This document shows positions 42,131-49,969 of a stretch of 64,000 nucleotides of DNA, one piece after another. Below the pieces are notes generated by a model that was not told the DNA's origin, searched no databases, and saw only the letters and a list, made by a program, of their open reading frames with translations. The DNA comes from Eubacterium maltosivorans (GTDB taxonomy: Bacteria > Bacillota > Clostridia > Eubacteriales > Eubacteriaceae): the NCBI RefSeq assembly GCF_002441855.2, contig NZ_CP029487.1, positions 2,046,001 to 2,110,000 of the forward strand. The letters run 5' to 3'. Both the position numbers and the translations under genes were made by a program. Every line of letters begins with the position of its first letter. Position 1 is the stretch's first letter.

Positions 42131-42850
42131 TTATCCTTCATAAGGCGGCAGTAACCCAATTTCACGCATCTGATCCATCGAATCAATAATTTCCGGTGCA
42201 GACCGTGTTCCAATCAGCTCTGCGCCTGCCATAATAAAGGCCCATGCGTTCTGTGGTCTCGGAAACTTAACGCCAGAGACCTTCAGCTTAACATTGGAAT
42301 CCGCAATCGTTTCTTTCATAATGAGAACCTGCTCCATCGTCGGCCCCTCAAACTGCCCTGTCGCTGATTTTGCATAATCAAGGCCAACTTCCTTGATCAG
42401 CTCGCACCCAGCCCTTATCTCATCATCTGTGAGAAACGCAACGTCTAAAATTCCTTTTGTCATACGTCCCTGAGCCGCATTTTTAAAATCAACAAGCTCC
42501 TGTTTGACAACATCATATTTTTTATCTTTTAGAGCGCCTATATTAATTACCATATCCAGACATGTACAGCCTGCTTTCACAGCCAGCTCTGTTTCCATGG
42601 CTTTTACAGCCGAGGGCTGTGAACCGAACGGAAAGCTGATTCCCGTCGCAATGTTAACGTCCGTATCGCCTAATTCTTCTACGACAATCGGCGTCCAATA
42701 GGGTGAAGAGGAATAGAAAGCCGCGCAGTTATAAGCTTTTGCCTCCCGGCACCCCTTACGGATCGCTTCTTCATCGGTGTCCTTAGGCAGAATGGCATAA
42801 TCAAACAGCTTTCCGGCGTCCCACTTGGTTAACTTTTTTAAATCGATCAT
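42131..42850 (-). CDS. DeoC-like class I aldolase, paralogue 3 of 4 (239 aa)
   Basis: Paralogue with Schiff-base motif DYAKSATGQFEGPT, Asp in CLDMVINIG and KLKVSGVKFPRPQNA. It groups with copy 4 by sequence (both have YNCAAFYSxSPYWTP and IATGxxFPFG), suggesting two rounds of duplication: first an ancestral pair, then each pair member. The residues keep the catalytic pattern. Substrate unknown. Confidence 0.85.
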   Translation of the reverse strand: MIDLKKLTKWDAGKLFDYAILPKDTDEEAIRKGCREAKAYNCAAFYSSSPYWTPIVVEELGDTDVNIATGISFPFGSQPSAVKAMETELAVKAGCTCLDMVINIGALKDKKYDVVKQELVDFKNAAQGRMTKGILDVAFLTDDEIRAGCELIKEVGLDYAKSATGQFEGPTMEQVLIMKETIADSNVKLKVSGVKFPRPQNAWAFIMAGAELIGTRSAPEIIDSMDQMREIGLLPPYEG

Positions 42851-42886
42851 TTCTTTCTCCTGGTATAATCTGTTGAATCCACTCTT

Positions 42887-43606
42887 TTACTTTTGCAGCG
42901 GCGGTACAATACCAATCTCGCGCATCTGGTCTAAGGCGTCTATAATCGCCACAGCCGCGCGGGTCCCGATTAAATCTGCGCCTGCCAGCAAAAATGCATA
43001 GGCATTCTGCGGTCTCGGAAATTTGACACCGGCAACCTTCAGCTTAATATTGGAATCCTTTAATGTTTTTTTCATGAGTAAAAACTGATCCATTGATGGC
43101 CCTTCAAACTGTCCTGTCGAGGTTTTCGCGTAGTCAATCCCCGCTTCGGCAATCAAATTACATGCTGCAATAATTTCATCGTCCGTTAAAAAATTAACGT
43201 CCATGATACATTTCGTCAGGTTTCCTTCCGCTGCTTTTACAAAAGCGTCCAGACCAGCCTTTACCTCTTTGTAATTCTTATCTTTGAGCGCTCCAATATT
43301 CATGACCATGTCCAGCGCCGTACACCCGAGGCGGACAGCCTCCTCTGTCTCAAGTCCCTTCATTTTTACAGTTGACGCGCCAAACGGAAAATCCAAGCCT
43401 GTCGCAATATGAATATCCGTTCCTTCAAGTTCTTCCTTTACCACAGGTGTCCAATAGGGTGATGCCGAATAAAACGCCGCACAGTTATAAGCCTTTGCTT
43501 CCCGACAGCCTCTGCGGATATCCTCTTCTGTTGTATCCTTGGGCAATACCGAATGGTCAAAACACTTTCCTAATGACCACTTATCCATTTTTGATAAATC
43601 TACCAT
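42887..43606 (-). CDS. DeoC-like class I aldolase, paralogue 4 of 4 (239 aa)
   Basis: First of the four in transcript order. Schiff-base motif DYAKTSTGQFEGPS, Asp in ALDMVMNIG, and KLKVAGVKFPRPQNA. The differences among copies concentrate in the FPFG loop (GASTVKMKG here against GQQSSAVKC in copy 1) and the C-terminus, the areas expected to touch substrate or subunit partners. A hetero-oligomer or substrate-specialised set are both possible. Confidence 0.85.
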   Translation of the reverse strand: MVDLSKMDKWSLGKCFDHSVLPKDTTEEDIRRGCREAKAYNCAAFYSASPYWTPVVKEELEGTDIHIATGLDFPFGASTVKMKGLETEEAVRLGCTALDMVMNIGALKDKNYKEVKAGLDAFVKAAEGNLTKCIMDVNFLTDDEIIAACNLIAEAGIDYAKTSTGQFEGPSMDQFLLMKKTLKDSNIKLKVAGVKFPRPQNAYAFLLAGADLIGTRAAVAIIDALDQMREIGIVPPLQK

Positions 43607-43629
43607 TGTTTTCCTCCTGTATTCTCTTT

Positions 43630-44286
43630 TTAAAGGAGCAGTTCCTTTATTTCACTCATTGCATCCACCATATAGGCTGGTCCCAGACCTCTCAGCACAT
43701 CGCTGCTGCCATATCCATAGGTCACTGCACACACATCTACCCCTGCGTTGTGTCCTGTCATAAAGTCTGTTTTTGTGTCCCCCACCAGCACTGCCTGTTC
43801 TGGCTGCATCTGGTAGTGCGCCAGTATTTTCTGAATACATTCCGGATGAGGTTTAGGATTTTTCACATCATCTGCTGTCACCAGATAGTCAAAATACTGA
43901 TTGAACGCCAGGGCTTTCATAATCTTTTCCGTAGCGCTTCTGATTTTATAGGTCGCCAGAGCCATTGGTCTGCCCATTTTCTGGTAATGCTCCAACACTT
44001 CCTTAACGCCGGGATACAGGCTGGTGTATACGGCACAATTTTCCTCGTAATAACTTTTAAACAGCGGCAGAATCTCACTGTCAATCAACACTTCTTTATT
44101 TTCTCCAAGGCTCCTGAGCAGGACATTGCGCGCGCCTCCGCCAATGCAGCTCCTTATAAAAGTGTCTGATTTTGGTTCGAATCCATACTTTTCAATAATA
44201 TATTGGACGGTAGCCACAATATCAGCCGCGGAGTCTACCAATGTCCCGTCCAGATCAAAAATAATTAGATCATATTTTTTTCCCAT
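43630..44286 (-). CDS. HAD-family phosphatase (phosphoglycolate-phosphatase-like, 218 aa)
   Basis: Motif I IIFDLDGTLVDS with the nucleophile Asp, a helical cap, motif II MALATYKIRS, motif III Lys region KPHPECIQK, and motif IV VLVGDTKTDFMTG. This is the Gph/PGMB type of HAD hydrolase that removes phosphate from small sugar or carboxylate phosphates. The substrate is open. In the operon it may clear a toxic or dead-end phosphorylated intermediate. TAGGTGA precedes the ATG. Confidence 0.9.
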   Translation of the reverse strand: MGKKYDLIIFDLDGTLVDSAADIVATVQYIIEKYGFEPKSDTFIRSCIGGGARNVLLRSLGENKEVLIDSEILPLFKSYYEENCAVYTSLYPGVKEVLEHYQKMGRPMALATYKIRSATEKIMKALAFNQYFDYLVTADDVKNPKPHPECIQKILAHYQMQPEQAVLVGDTKTDFMTGHNAGVDVCAVTYGYGSSDVLRGLGPAYMVDAMSEIKELLL

Positions 44287-44294
44287 TTGTTCAC

Positions 44295-45233
44295 CTACAA
44301 TCTGGAAAGCAGCTCATTGCTGTAAAAATACTCTGGTGTAATGCCGCATTCGCCAATGTTCCGGACTTTTTTGCTGGACTTCTTATAGTCCGCGTGGTAG
44401 TCTGAGCCTCCGGAAATGATCGCGACCCTGTCAATGTAATCTCTGCGTACCTGTTCTATGATTTCTTCCTTTGTCAGCGGACCATTGTAAGTTGTTTTAT
44501 CATAGGTGTAGGAGGCTTCGATACCATCCAGCCCACCCTTGATCAGGCGCTCAATATATTCAGCTCTCGAACATTCCAAAGCTTTTGTCTTAACGCTCTC
44601 GTCAATGAGATAGGGGTGCGCCAATATAACGATTCCTCCCGCGCGGTGTACAATATCAATAATGGCCAGGGGGTCTGGCTTTTCACGTTTCACACTGTAT
44701 TCCGGAGTGTTGCGGATCATCAGCTTGGCGTCACTCCAGGTTTCGGTATATCCCTTCTCAGCCATAAGGTTAAAGATAATTTTTTTCTGGACATCCTCCG
44801 GCTTTCTTGGAATATCATTGTAATTCAGCACTTCCTCCCAGCTTATGGGAAAACCTTTCTCTGTCAGCAGCTCGGTCAGCCTTCTGTAGGAATCAATCTT
44901 ACTCTGAACGATGATCCGGTTCATGGCCAAAATTTCAGGGCTTGAGTAATCGCAGCCAAAGGCTACCAGATGCACATCTTCCACTTCTGTTTCACAGGAA
45001 AACTCAATTCCCTTTAAAACCTTCATGCCTTTCTTCTGGGCGTAGCGCTCCACATCGACCATGAGCCCGCCCACCTCAATCTTCTCAGGCGGCAGTACAT
45101 CATGGTCTGTAATGGCAACAACCTTCATCCCCAGTTCAGCCGCGGTATCCAGAAATTCCTTCGGGGTATCGTTGCCGTCTGAACGGGTGGTGTGGCTGTG
45201 CAGGTCACAGAGATAATTTGGTTTATAATCCAT
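44295..45233 (-). CDS. PHP-domain phosphoesterase (312 aa)
   Basis: The first metal-binding cluster CDLHSHTTRSDG and ITDHDV, the middle FSCETEVEDVHLVAFG, and the late VILAHPYLID and GGSDYHAD give the full PHP set of His/Asp ligands for a trinuclear metal site. Relatives hydrolyse phosphate mono- or diesters of nucleotides or sugars. It lies eight bases upstream of the HAD gene, so the two hydrolases are probably co-translated parts of one pathway. Confidence 0.88.
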   Translation of the reverse strand: MDYKPNYLCDLHSHTTRSDGNDTPKEFLDTAAELGMKVVAITDHDVLPPEKIEVGGLMVDVERYAQKKGMKVLKGIEFSCETEVEDVHLVAFGCDYSSPEILAMNRIIVQSKIDSYRRLTELLTEKGFPISWEEVLNYNDIPRKPEDVQKKIIFNLMAEKGYTETWSDAKLMIRNTPEYSVKREKPDPLAIIDIVHRAGGIVILAHPYLIDESVKTKALECSRAEYIERLIKGGLDGIEASYTYDKTTYNGPLTKEEIIEQVRRDYIDRVAIISGGSDYHADYKKSSKKVRNIGECGITPEYFYSNELLSRL

Positions 45234-45244
45234 ATGCTCACTTC

Positions 45245-46096
45245 CTAATCTTCCAATAAACTGAACAGTGTGATGTGATTTCTAACCACTTCTTTGACTT
45301 TATCTTTTACAAAGGCATCCAGCTTCAGTGGGTCATTTTCATCAGGCCGCAGCTTTGTGTAGTCTCTCATACCGCCGCAGTAGGCAATCTTGATCGCTGT
45401 TGAAATATTGACTTTTGCCGCACCCAAACTGATCAGCCGTTTAAAGGTACCCGTACTCAGACCGGTACCGCCATGCAGTACCAGCGGGCAGGGCGAAAAG
45501 CTGTTGATGTTTTCAAAAAGGTCGTAATCAATTTTAACCTCGCCTTTATATACGCCGTGGGCTGTACCGATGGCCGGGGCAAAGGCATCAATTTTTGTTT
45601 CTTCCAGATACACCTTACAGTCTTCTGGATTAGCCAGAGCGCTCTGGTCTTCATCGACGACAATATCATCCTCGACACCCACAATCGCTCCAAGCTCACC
45701 TTCGACGGTAACATCTTTTGTATGGGCGGCTTGTACAATTTTTTTGGTATTCGCGATATTTTCCGACAGCGGCAGTTTTGAGCCATCGTACATAACTGAG
45801 CTCCAGCCGCCGTCAATACAGGCAATGGTAAAATCCACATCGGTCGAATGGTCAAGATGCACTGCCACATCTACCTTTGCCTTTTCCACAATCGGTTTTA
45901 AAAACTGCATCATTTCTTCAATTCCAAATTGCTTGACGGTTTTGACCGAGGTCTGAAGAATGATCGGGCAATTCAGCTCTTCTGCAGCTTCCACAGCCGC
46001 CTTTGCTGTCATTTGATTGACAATGTTGAAGGCGCCGACAGCATACCCGCCTTTTCTGGCATCCTTCAATATTTTTTCCATGTTTACATAACTCAT
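45245..46096 (-). CDS. Class II fructose-bisphosphate/tagatose-bisphosphate-type aldolase (283 aa)
   Basis: Zinc-dependent aldolase of the FbaA/GatY/KbaY family. VAVHLDHSTD contains the proton-transfer Asp and first zinc His, VEGELGAIVG the metal-linked Glu, GTAHGVYKG the second zinc His and LVLHGGTGLS the third, followed by VNISTAIKIAY for phosphate binding. It cleaves or joins dihydroxyacetone phosphate with an aldehyde. Whether it acts on C6, C7 or other sugars is not visible. GAGGTCATGAA lies before the ATG. Confidence 0.9.
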   Translation of the reverse strand: MSYVNMEKILKDARKGGYAVGAFNIVNQMTAKAAVEAAEELNCPIILQTSVKTVKQFGIEEMMQFLKPIVEKAKVDVAVHLDHSTDVDFTIACIDGGWSSVMYDGSKLPLSENIANTKKIVQAAHTKDVTVEGELGAIVGVEDDIVVDEDQSALANPEDCKVYLEETKIDAFAPAIGTAHGVYKGEVKIDYDLFENINSFSPCPLVLHGGTGLSTGTFKRLISLGAAKVNISTAIKIAYCGGMRDYTKLRPDENDPLKLDAFVKDKVKEVVRNHITLFSLLED

Positions 46097-46123
46097 TTCA
46101 TGACCTCATTTCTTATTCTGATT

Positions 46124-47434
46124 TTATTTTGCGCCGCTGGCTGCGTTCATAAACCGGCGCTGATAGCTGATTACCTGGTTGCAGGAGGTAAAGCGCGCCA
46201 GATAGTTTGGTTCTGCTGTAATAACCACACGGTTGACCAGATCGCTGAATTCGTCCTCGACCAGCAGCTTGTCGATATCTGGGTAATTGAGCGGCCCTTC
46301 CATACTGCAGATAATCAGTCTTGAATCGGCCAGATTGGTGTTTTTAAACCATCTCAGGTTATGTCTCACACTGTCCAGTCCGTCAGCCCCTTCATGGTCG
46401 TCAAAGTGCCGGTACTTCAGCATATCCTCAGCTGCCTGCTTAACGCTCAAAAGGTCCATTTCCTGCCCTTTACACAGGTAGTCTTTTTCGGCAAACATTT
46501 TTTTAATGTCCTCAAGGTACCTGGGATCTCGTGTTGCTTCATAAGCCGCGAGCCCTTTTTTCATAATTTCGGACTGCATAAAGCGGTGGCGGACAAAGCT
46601 GTTGATAAAATAGGGCTTTGCCTGCAGTGCAAGGGCGGTCTGATAGGGCTCAAACATCAGGGTGAAATTAACCCGATAGCCGTTTTCCTGAAGCATTAAT
46701 GCGATATTGTGGCCTCTCAGCGCTTCGGCTGTACCGGGTGCGTCGCAGGGGATTGAAAATTTCTTGTCACCTGTAAGGAGCTGGTCAACGGTTTCTTTGC
46801 TGACTGGTCCAGTGTGAGGGACCTTGATGACCACGCGGTATTCGGACAGCATCTCTTTAAATTTGGCGGCTTCTTCCAGAATCTCAGCGTCAGATTTGCC
46901 GAAGGGGTCGTTCAGCTCAACGCTGATGTCTGCTCCAGGGCCAAGAATCCTGCCGATTTCTGCCATAACCTCGTCTCTTGTTTTAAACTGGTTGCCGACA
47001 TTTGCTTTTGGATTATTGATGAACAGATCATAGATGATCCCAGGGTTACAGGTCAGGTTTGCGAGAATATTTTTGATAGGCGCTACTTCGTAAGGATTGG
47101 CGCTGTCTGCTGAAAACAGGACATTTGTCGGCCGTTTCATGCCATTTTTGTCATAGCTGATATCTCTTACCAAATCTGCTCTGAGGGCACCGTCCTCCTC
47201 CAGCTTATATTCTATCCGGAAGCCTGCCGGCGTTTCTCCCTCTGGCACATCAAAGGTGTCGATGACCTTTTTAAATTCGTCGGTCACGCCGACGGATTTC
47301 ACGTATGGCTTTAATGCCTGAAAGGTCTCAAAAGCGATGGGCCGGTCGGCCACTCTGCTGATATAAGCCTTTTCGCTGTCAATGAATGTGACGTCTGTTT
47401 TCTTGAATGTGTTTAAACTGCATTTAATCTCCAT
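46124..47434 (-). CDS. Transaldolase-family-like protein (436 aa)
   Basis: The stretch VVIKVPHTGPVSKE carries a lysine in the position of the transaldolase Schiff-base lysine (KIPAT in classical enzymes). It is followed by YRVNFTLMFEPYQTALALQAKPYFINSFVRHR, which parallels the NxTLxFsxxQAxAaaxAGxxxxSPFVGR of transaldolases (key residues at the Asn-x-Thr and Gln positions). The protein is about twice the length of fructose-6-phosphate-aldolase types because of N- and C-terminal additions. It follows split transketolase in the same operon, which fits a carbon-shuffling pathway. Family placement is good, exact activity unknown. Confidence 0.75.
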   Translation of the reverse strand: MEIKCSLNTFKKTDVTFIDSEKAYISRVADRPIAFETFQALKPYVKSVGVTDEFKKVIDTFDVPEGETPAGFRIEYKLEEDGALRADLVRDISYDKNGMKRPTNVLFSADSANPYEVAPIKNILANLTCNPGIIYDLFINNPKANVGNQFKTRDEVMAEIGRILGPGADISVELNDPFGKSDAEILEEAAKFKEMLSEYRVVIKVPHTGPVSKETVDQLLTGDKKFSIPCDAPGTAEALRGHNIALMLQENGYRVNFTLMFEPYQTALALQAKPYFINSFVRHRFMQSEIMKKGLAAYEATRDPRYLEDIKKMFAEKDYLCKGQEMDLLSVKQAAEDMLKYRHFDDHEGADGLDSVRHNLRWFKNTNLADSRLIICSMEGPLNYPDIDKLLVEDEFSDLVNRVVITAEPNYLARFTSCNQVISYQRRFMNAASGAK

Positions 47435-47444
47435 GTCTCTCTCC

Positions 47445-48398
47445 TTATGCTAAATTATGAATGTAAGTTTCAATGGTCTCTGTAAGCTTATCCGCGCTTA
47501 AACCATAGTAATCTAAAAGCTCACGGTACGGCCCTGTCTGAGTAGAACCCGCCTCAATGCCCAGTACATGTACTGGTGCATGATGCGGCATGTCTGAAAG
47601 AAGCTCCAGCACACTGCTTCCAAAGCCGCCAGTGGTGATGTGCTCCTCTACCGTACACATAAGCCGGCAGTTTTTATACGCGTTACGGATCAGCTTTTTA
47701 TCCAGTGGTTTAACGGTTGTAAAATTCAGCACCTTGACCTTATAGCCCTTTTCTGCCAGCCGCTGTCCTGCTTCCAGCGCATCAATACTCAGCGTCCCTG
47801 TAACCAGAATGACCACATCGTCGCCGGTGTCCAGAAGGCTCTCCCCCTTGCCGATTTCAAAGCTGCGCTTTTCCGGATCTACTGGCATTTCCATGGCGTT
47901 TCGCGGCATCCGGATATAAACAGGACCTTTACACGCCACAGCCTTTCTGAGCGACATTTCTACCTCATAGCCATCGCCAGGATTAAAAATCACCATATTC
48001 GGCACTGTTTTTAAAATCGCTATATCCTCCAGCGCCTGGTGGGTAGAGCCCAAATTAGAATGAGACAGACCACTGCTTGAACCAATAATCTTTACGTTCA
48101 TGTTAGAGTAGCCCACATCATTTCGGATCTGTTCAAAGCACCGCATGCTGATAAAGGGAGCGATGGCTGATACCACCGGCACTCTGCCGGATTCCGCCAG
48201 GCCGGCGCAAATGCCGATGGCGTCCTGCTCGCTGATCCCAACCTCTAAATACTGTAAGGGCAGCGCGTCTTTAAAAGAGTTCATGCCGGAACCGGCGCCG
48301 GAATCACAGGATATGGCCATAACGCGTTCGTCTGTTTTTCCAATTTCCAGAAGCACTTCGCCGAAGACATCTCTTGGATTCAATTTTGTTTCTGCCAT
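47445..48398 (-). CDS. Transketolase C-terminal subunit (317 aa)
   Basis: Holds the pyrimidine-binding and C-terminal domains of a split transketolase. VLLEIGKTDERVMAISCDSG is followed by EVGISEQDAIGICAGLAESG with the Glu that activates thiamine diphosphate, then SHQ-type THQALEDIAILKTVPNM and the C-terminal domain TVEEHITTGGFGS. Start taken as the ATG at 48398, which overlaps the TAA of the N-terminal subunit by one base and has AAGGGGTGG upstream; a GTG at 48407 is an alternative. The two subunits should form an alpha2-beta2 enzyme. Confidence 0.92.
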   Translation of the reverse strand: MAETKLNPRDVFGEVLLEIGKTDERVMAISCDSGAGSGMNSFKDALPLQYLEVGISEQDAIGICAGLAESGRVPVVSAIAPFISMRCFEQIRNDVGYSNMNVKIIGSSSGLSHSNLGSTHQALEDIAILKTVPNMVIFNPGDGYEVEMSLRKAVACKGPVYIRMPRNAMEMPVDPEKRSFEIGKGESLLDTGDDVVILVTGTLSIDALEAGQRLAEKGYKVKVLNFTTVKPLDKKLIRNAYKNCRLMCTVEEHITTGGFGSSVLELLSDMPHHAPVHVLGIEAGSTQTGPYRELLDYYGLSADKLTETIETYIHNLA

Positions 48399-49243
48399 TA
48401 TGACCACCCCTTTGCTTTCTGATAGTTGTGTAAATCTACCAATGCCTGTCTGGCCTCCTCCGAATCTCTTCCCGGATTCCAGTGATGATATTTCACGTTG
48501 TTTTCCGCAAAAGACATTCCCTTGCTTTTGATGGTATTGGCAATCACCATCGTCGGCTTGCCGGCCTGAGCGGGTGTCCGTTCAAAAATTTCTAACATTG
48601 CCGCCACATCGTGGCCATCTACAACCTCTACTGCCCATCCGAAGCTTTTATATTTTTCCGCAAGATCTGCACTGTTAAGCACCTCTTTTGTTGTGCCGTT
48701 GATCTGCAGGCCGTTCCGGTCAATAATGGCAACCAGATTGTCAAGCTTATGGTGCGCTGCAAACATTGCCGCTTCCCAGTTAGAGCCTTCTCCCTGCTCA
48801 CCGTCGCCCATGAGCACAAATACTCGGTTGTCATGGCTTTTAAGCTTTGCGTCCAGAGCCATACCGCAGCCAATTGGCAGCCCATGTCCCAGAGCTCCGG
48901 AACTGAAATCCACCCCCCGGAACTTCTTCATATCCGGATGTCCTGGCACGATTGTCCCTAAATGATTATAGCTATGCAGTACCCGCTCACTCTCAAATCC
49001 CTTTTCAATCAGCGCCGCGTACAGCGCCAGGCATTTATGCCCCGCGCTCAGGATAAGACGGTCTCTTTTTTCCCATTTGGGTTTGTTAACATCAACCTTC
49101 ATCACCCCAAAGTACAGTGTCGCCAAAATGTCCGTACAGGATAGGGACGGTCCGGCATGACCATCACCATTCTCTATAATGGTTTTTACAATATCATTTC
49201 GGATATTAAACGCCTTTCTCTCAATTAATTCGATTTTATCCAC
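48398..49243 (-). CDS. Transketolase N-terminal subunit (281 aa)
   Basis: Thiamine-diphosphate-binding half. GHAGPSLSCTDILATLYFGVM, LSAGHKCLALYAAL, GALGHGLPIGCGMALDAK and the ThDP motif MGDGEQGEGSNWEAAMFAAH continuing to NLVAIIDRNGLQ are all typical. I place the start at the GTG at 49243 because GAGGGGG stands six bases before it; an ATG at 49267 has no ribosome site. It is the first gene of the carbohydrate operon, directly behind the promoter and operator at 49271-49320. Confidence 0.92.
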   Translation of the reverse strand: MDKIELIERKAFNIRNDIVKTIIENGDGHAGPSLSCTDILATLYFGVMKVDVNKPKWEKRDRLILSAGHKCLALYAALIEKGFESERVLHSYNHLGTIVPGHPDMKKFRGVDFSSGALGHGLPIGCGMALDAKLKSHDNRVFVLMGDGEQGEGSNWEAAMFAAHHKLDNLVAIIDRNGLQINGTTKEVLNSADLAEKYKSFGWAVEVVDGHDVAAMLEIFERTPAQAGKPTMVIANTIKSKGMSFAENNVKYHHWNPGRDSEEARQALVDLHNYQKAKGWS

Positions 49244-49270
49244 AAGTAATTCCCCCTCGGTCATCATTAG

Positions 49271-49282
49271 TGGTCATGACCA
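49271..49282 (-). promoter_or_regulatory. Palindromic operator at the carbohydrate operon start
   Basis: TGGTCATGACCA is a perfect 12-base palindrome beginning about ten bases after the -10 box, overlapping the expected transcription start. A half copy (AACTGGTCATAC) lies upstream at 49363-49374. This form is typical of GntR/HutC operators, and such a regulator is encoded at 36707-37441. Confidence 0.65.
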
Positions 49283-49291
49283 GTTAAGACT

Positions 49292-49320
49292 AGTATAGTT
49301 GTACTGTAACCGTTTGTCAA
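49292..49320 (-). promoter_or_regulatory. Promoter of the carbohydrate operon
   Basis: TTGACA (49315-49320) and TATACT (49292-49297) with a 17-base spacer on the minus strand. Confidence 0.8.
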
Positions 49321-49323
49321 GCT

Positions 49324-49458
49324 TTTTTAATCCTCTTAAATTGTCTATATTTTAACGATTTTAACTGGTCATACTCTCCCAAGACGTAGTCTGGTGCTTT
49401 TCCTTTTAACCCGTCATGGTATAAATTTTTATGGAAACCTGCCTTAAGCATTAAGCTT
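49324..49458 (-). pseudogene. Possible C-terminal gene remnant
   Basis: Between the carbohydrate promoter and the arsD-like terminator an open frame reads MLKAGFHKNLYHDGLKGKAP and continues with DYVLGEYDQLKSLKYRQFKR and a lysine-rich end. The composition looks like a genuine basic protein C-terminus, but there is no ribosome site and no family is recognised. Its last codons merge into the -35 box of the next operon. It may be a decayed gene end or chance. Confidence 0.25.
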
Positions 49459-49469
49459 TTTATTAAGAA

Positions 49470-49500
49470 AAGAGGACTGGCAAGCTTTGCCAGTCCTCTC
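49470..49500 (-). terminator. Terminator after the ArsD-like gene
   Basis: GAGGACTGGCAA / TTGCCAGTCCTC perfect stem followed by TTTTCTTAAT in the minus direction. Confidence 0.85.
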
Positions 49501-49512
49501 AAAAATTTTTAT

Positions 49513-49899
49513 TTAGCAGCAGCAATCCAGATCATTGCCGCATTTACAATTTGACATTTTCTTCTGCATGATGGTTTTAACCAGCTCCTCCTGTGTCAAT
49601 CCCGACCAGTCCAAAAGCTCTTTATTGGATGGATACTCACCACTCTTGACGATTTTGCCATCCAGCATCACTGCCGGCAGGGCTTCTACACCCTTTTCAT
49701 CCATAAGCTGCCTGAGCTCAGGTTTTTCCTTATAGAGCGAGGGCTCCTGCATAGGGTTATAACGGATAATGTCTTTTCCCGCTATTTTCAGATTCTCTAC
49801 CATCGTGGTAATCCGCATGTATTCTTTATTGCCCATAGGTTCACACTCTCCGGCATAGCATTGGATATCCGGATCGAAAATTTCTATATGATGCATCAT
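49513..49899 (-). CDS. ArsD-like arsenic metallochaperone/regulator (128 aa)
   Basis: Thioredoxin-fold ArsD family. MMHHIEIFDPDIQCYAGECEP at the start, VENLKIAGKDIIRYNPMQEP, and LPAVMLDGKIVKSGEYPSNKELLDW follow the family in order. ArsD passes As(III)/Sb(III) to the ArsA pump and can repress the ars operon. Here the first site has Cys-Tyr rather than the usual Cys-Cys, while a second Cys (GEC) and a Cys-rich tail (CKCGNDLDCCC) remain. No arsA, arsB or arsR is adjacent, so it stands alone. Start chosen at 49899 since upstream codons overlap nothing recognisable. Confidence 0.8.
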   Translation of the reverse strand: MMHHIEIFDPDIQCYAGECEPMGNKEYMRITTMVENLKIAGKDIIRYNPMQEPSLYKEKPELRQLMDEKGVEALPAVMLDGKIVKSGEYPSNKELLDWSGLTQEELVKTIMQKKMSNCKCGNDLDCCC

Positions 49900-49969
49900 T
49901 ATGACACCTGCTTTCGTTTTTCTTTCTAGATACCCCAAAGCAACAGGCCGAAACGCTTTCTGAGTGTTC

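Noticed and set aside
49317-49502. 61-codon ORF as an intact gene
   Set aside because: Its start region is the arsD-like terminator hairpin; only the later part looks protein-like, so it is listed as a possible remnant instead.
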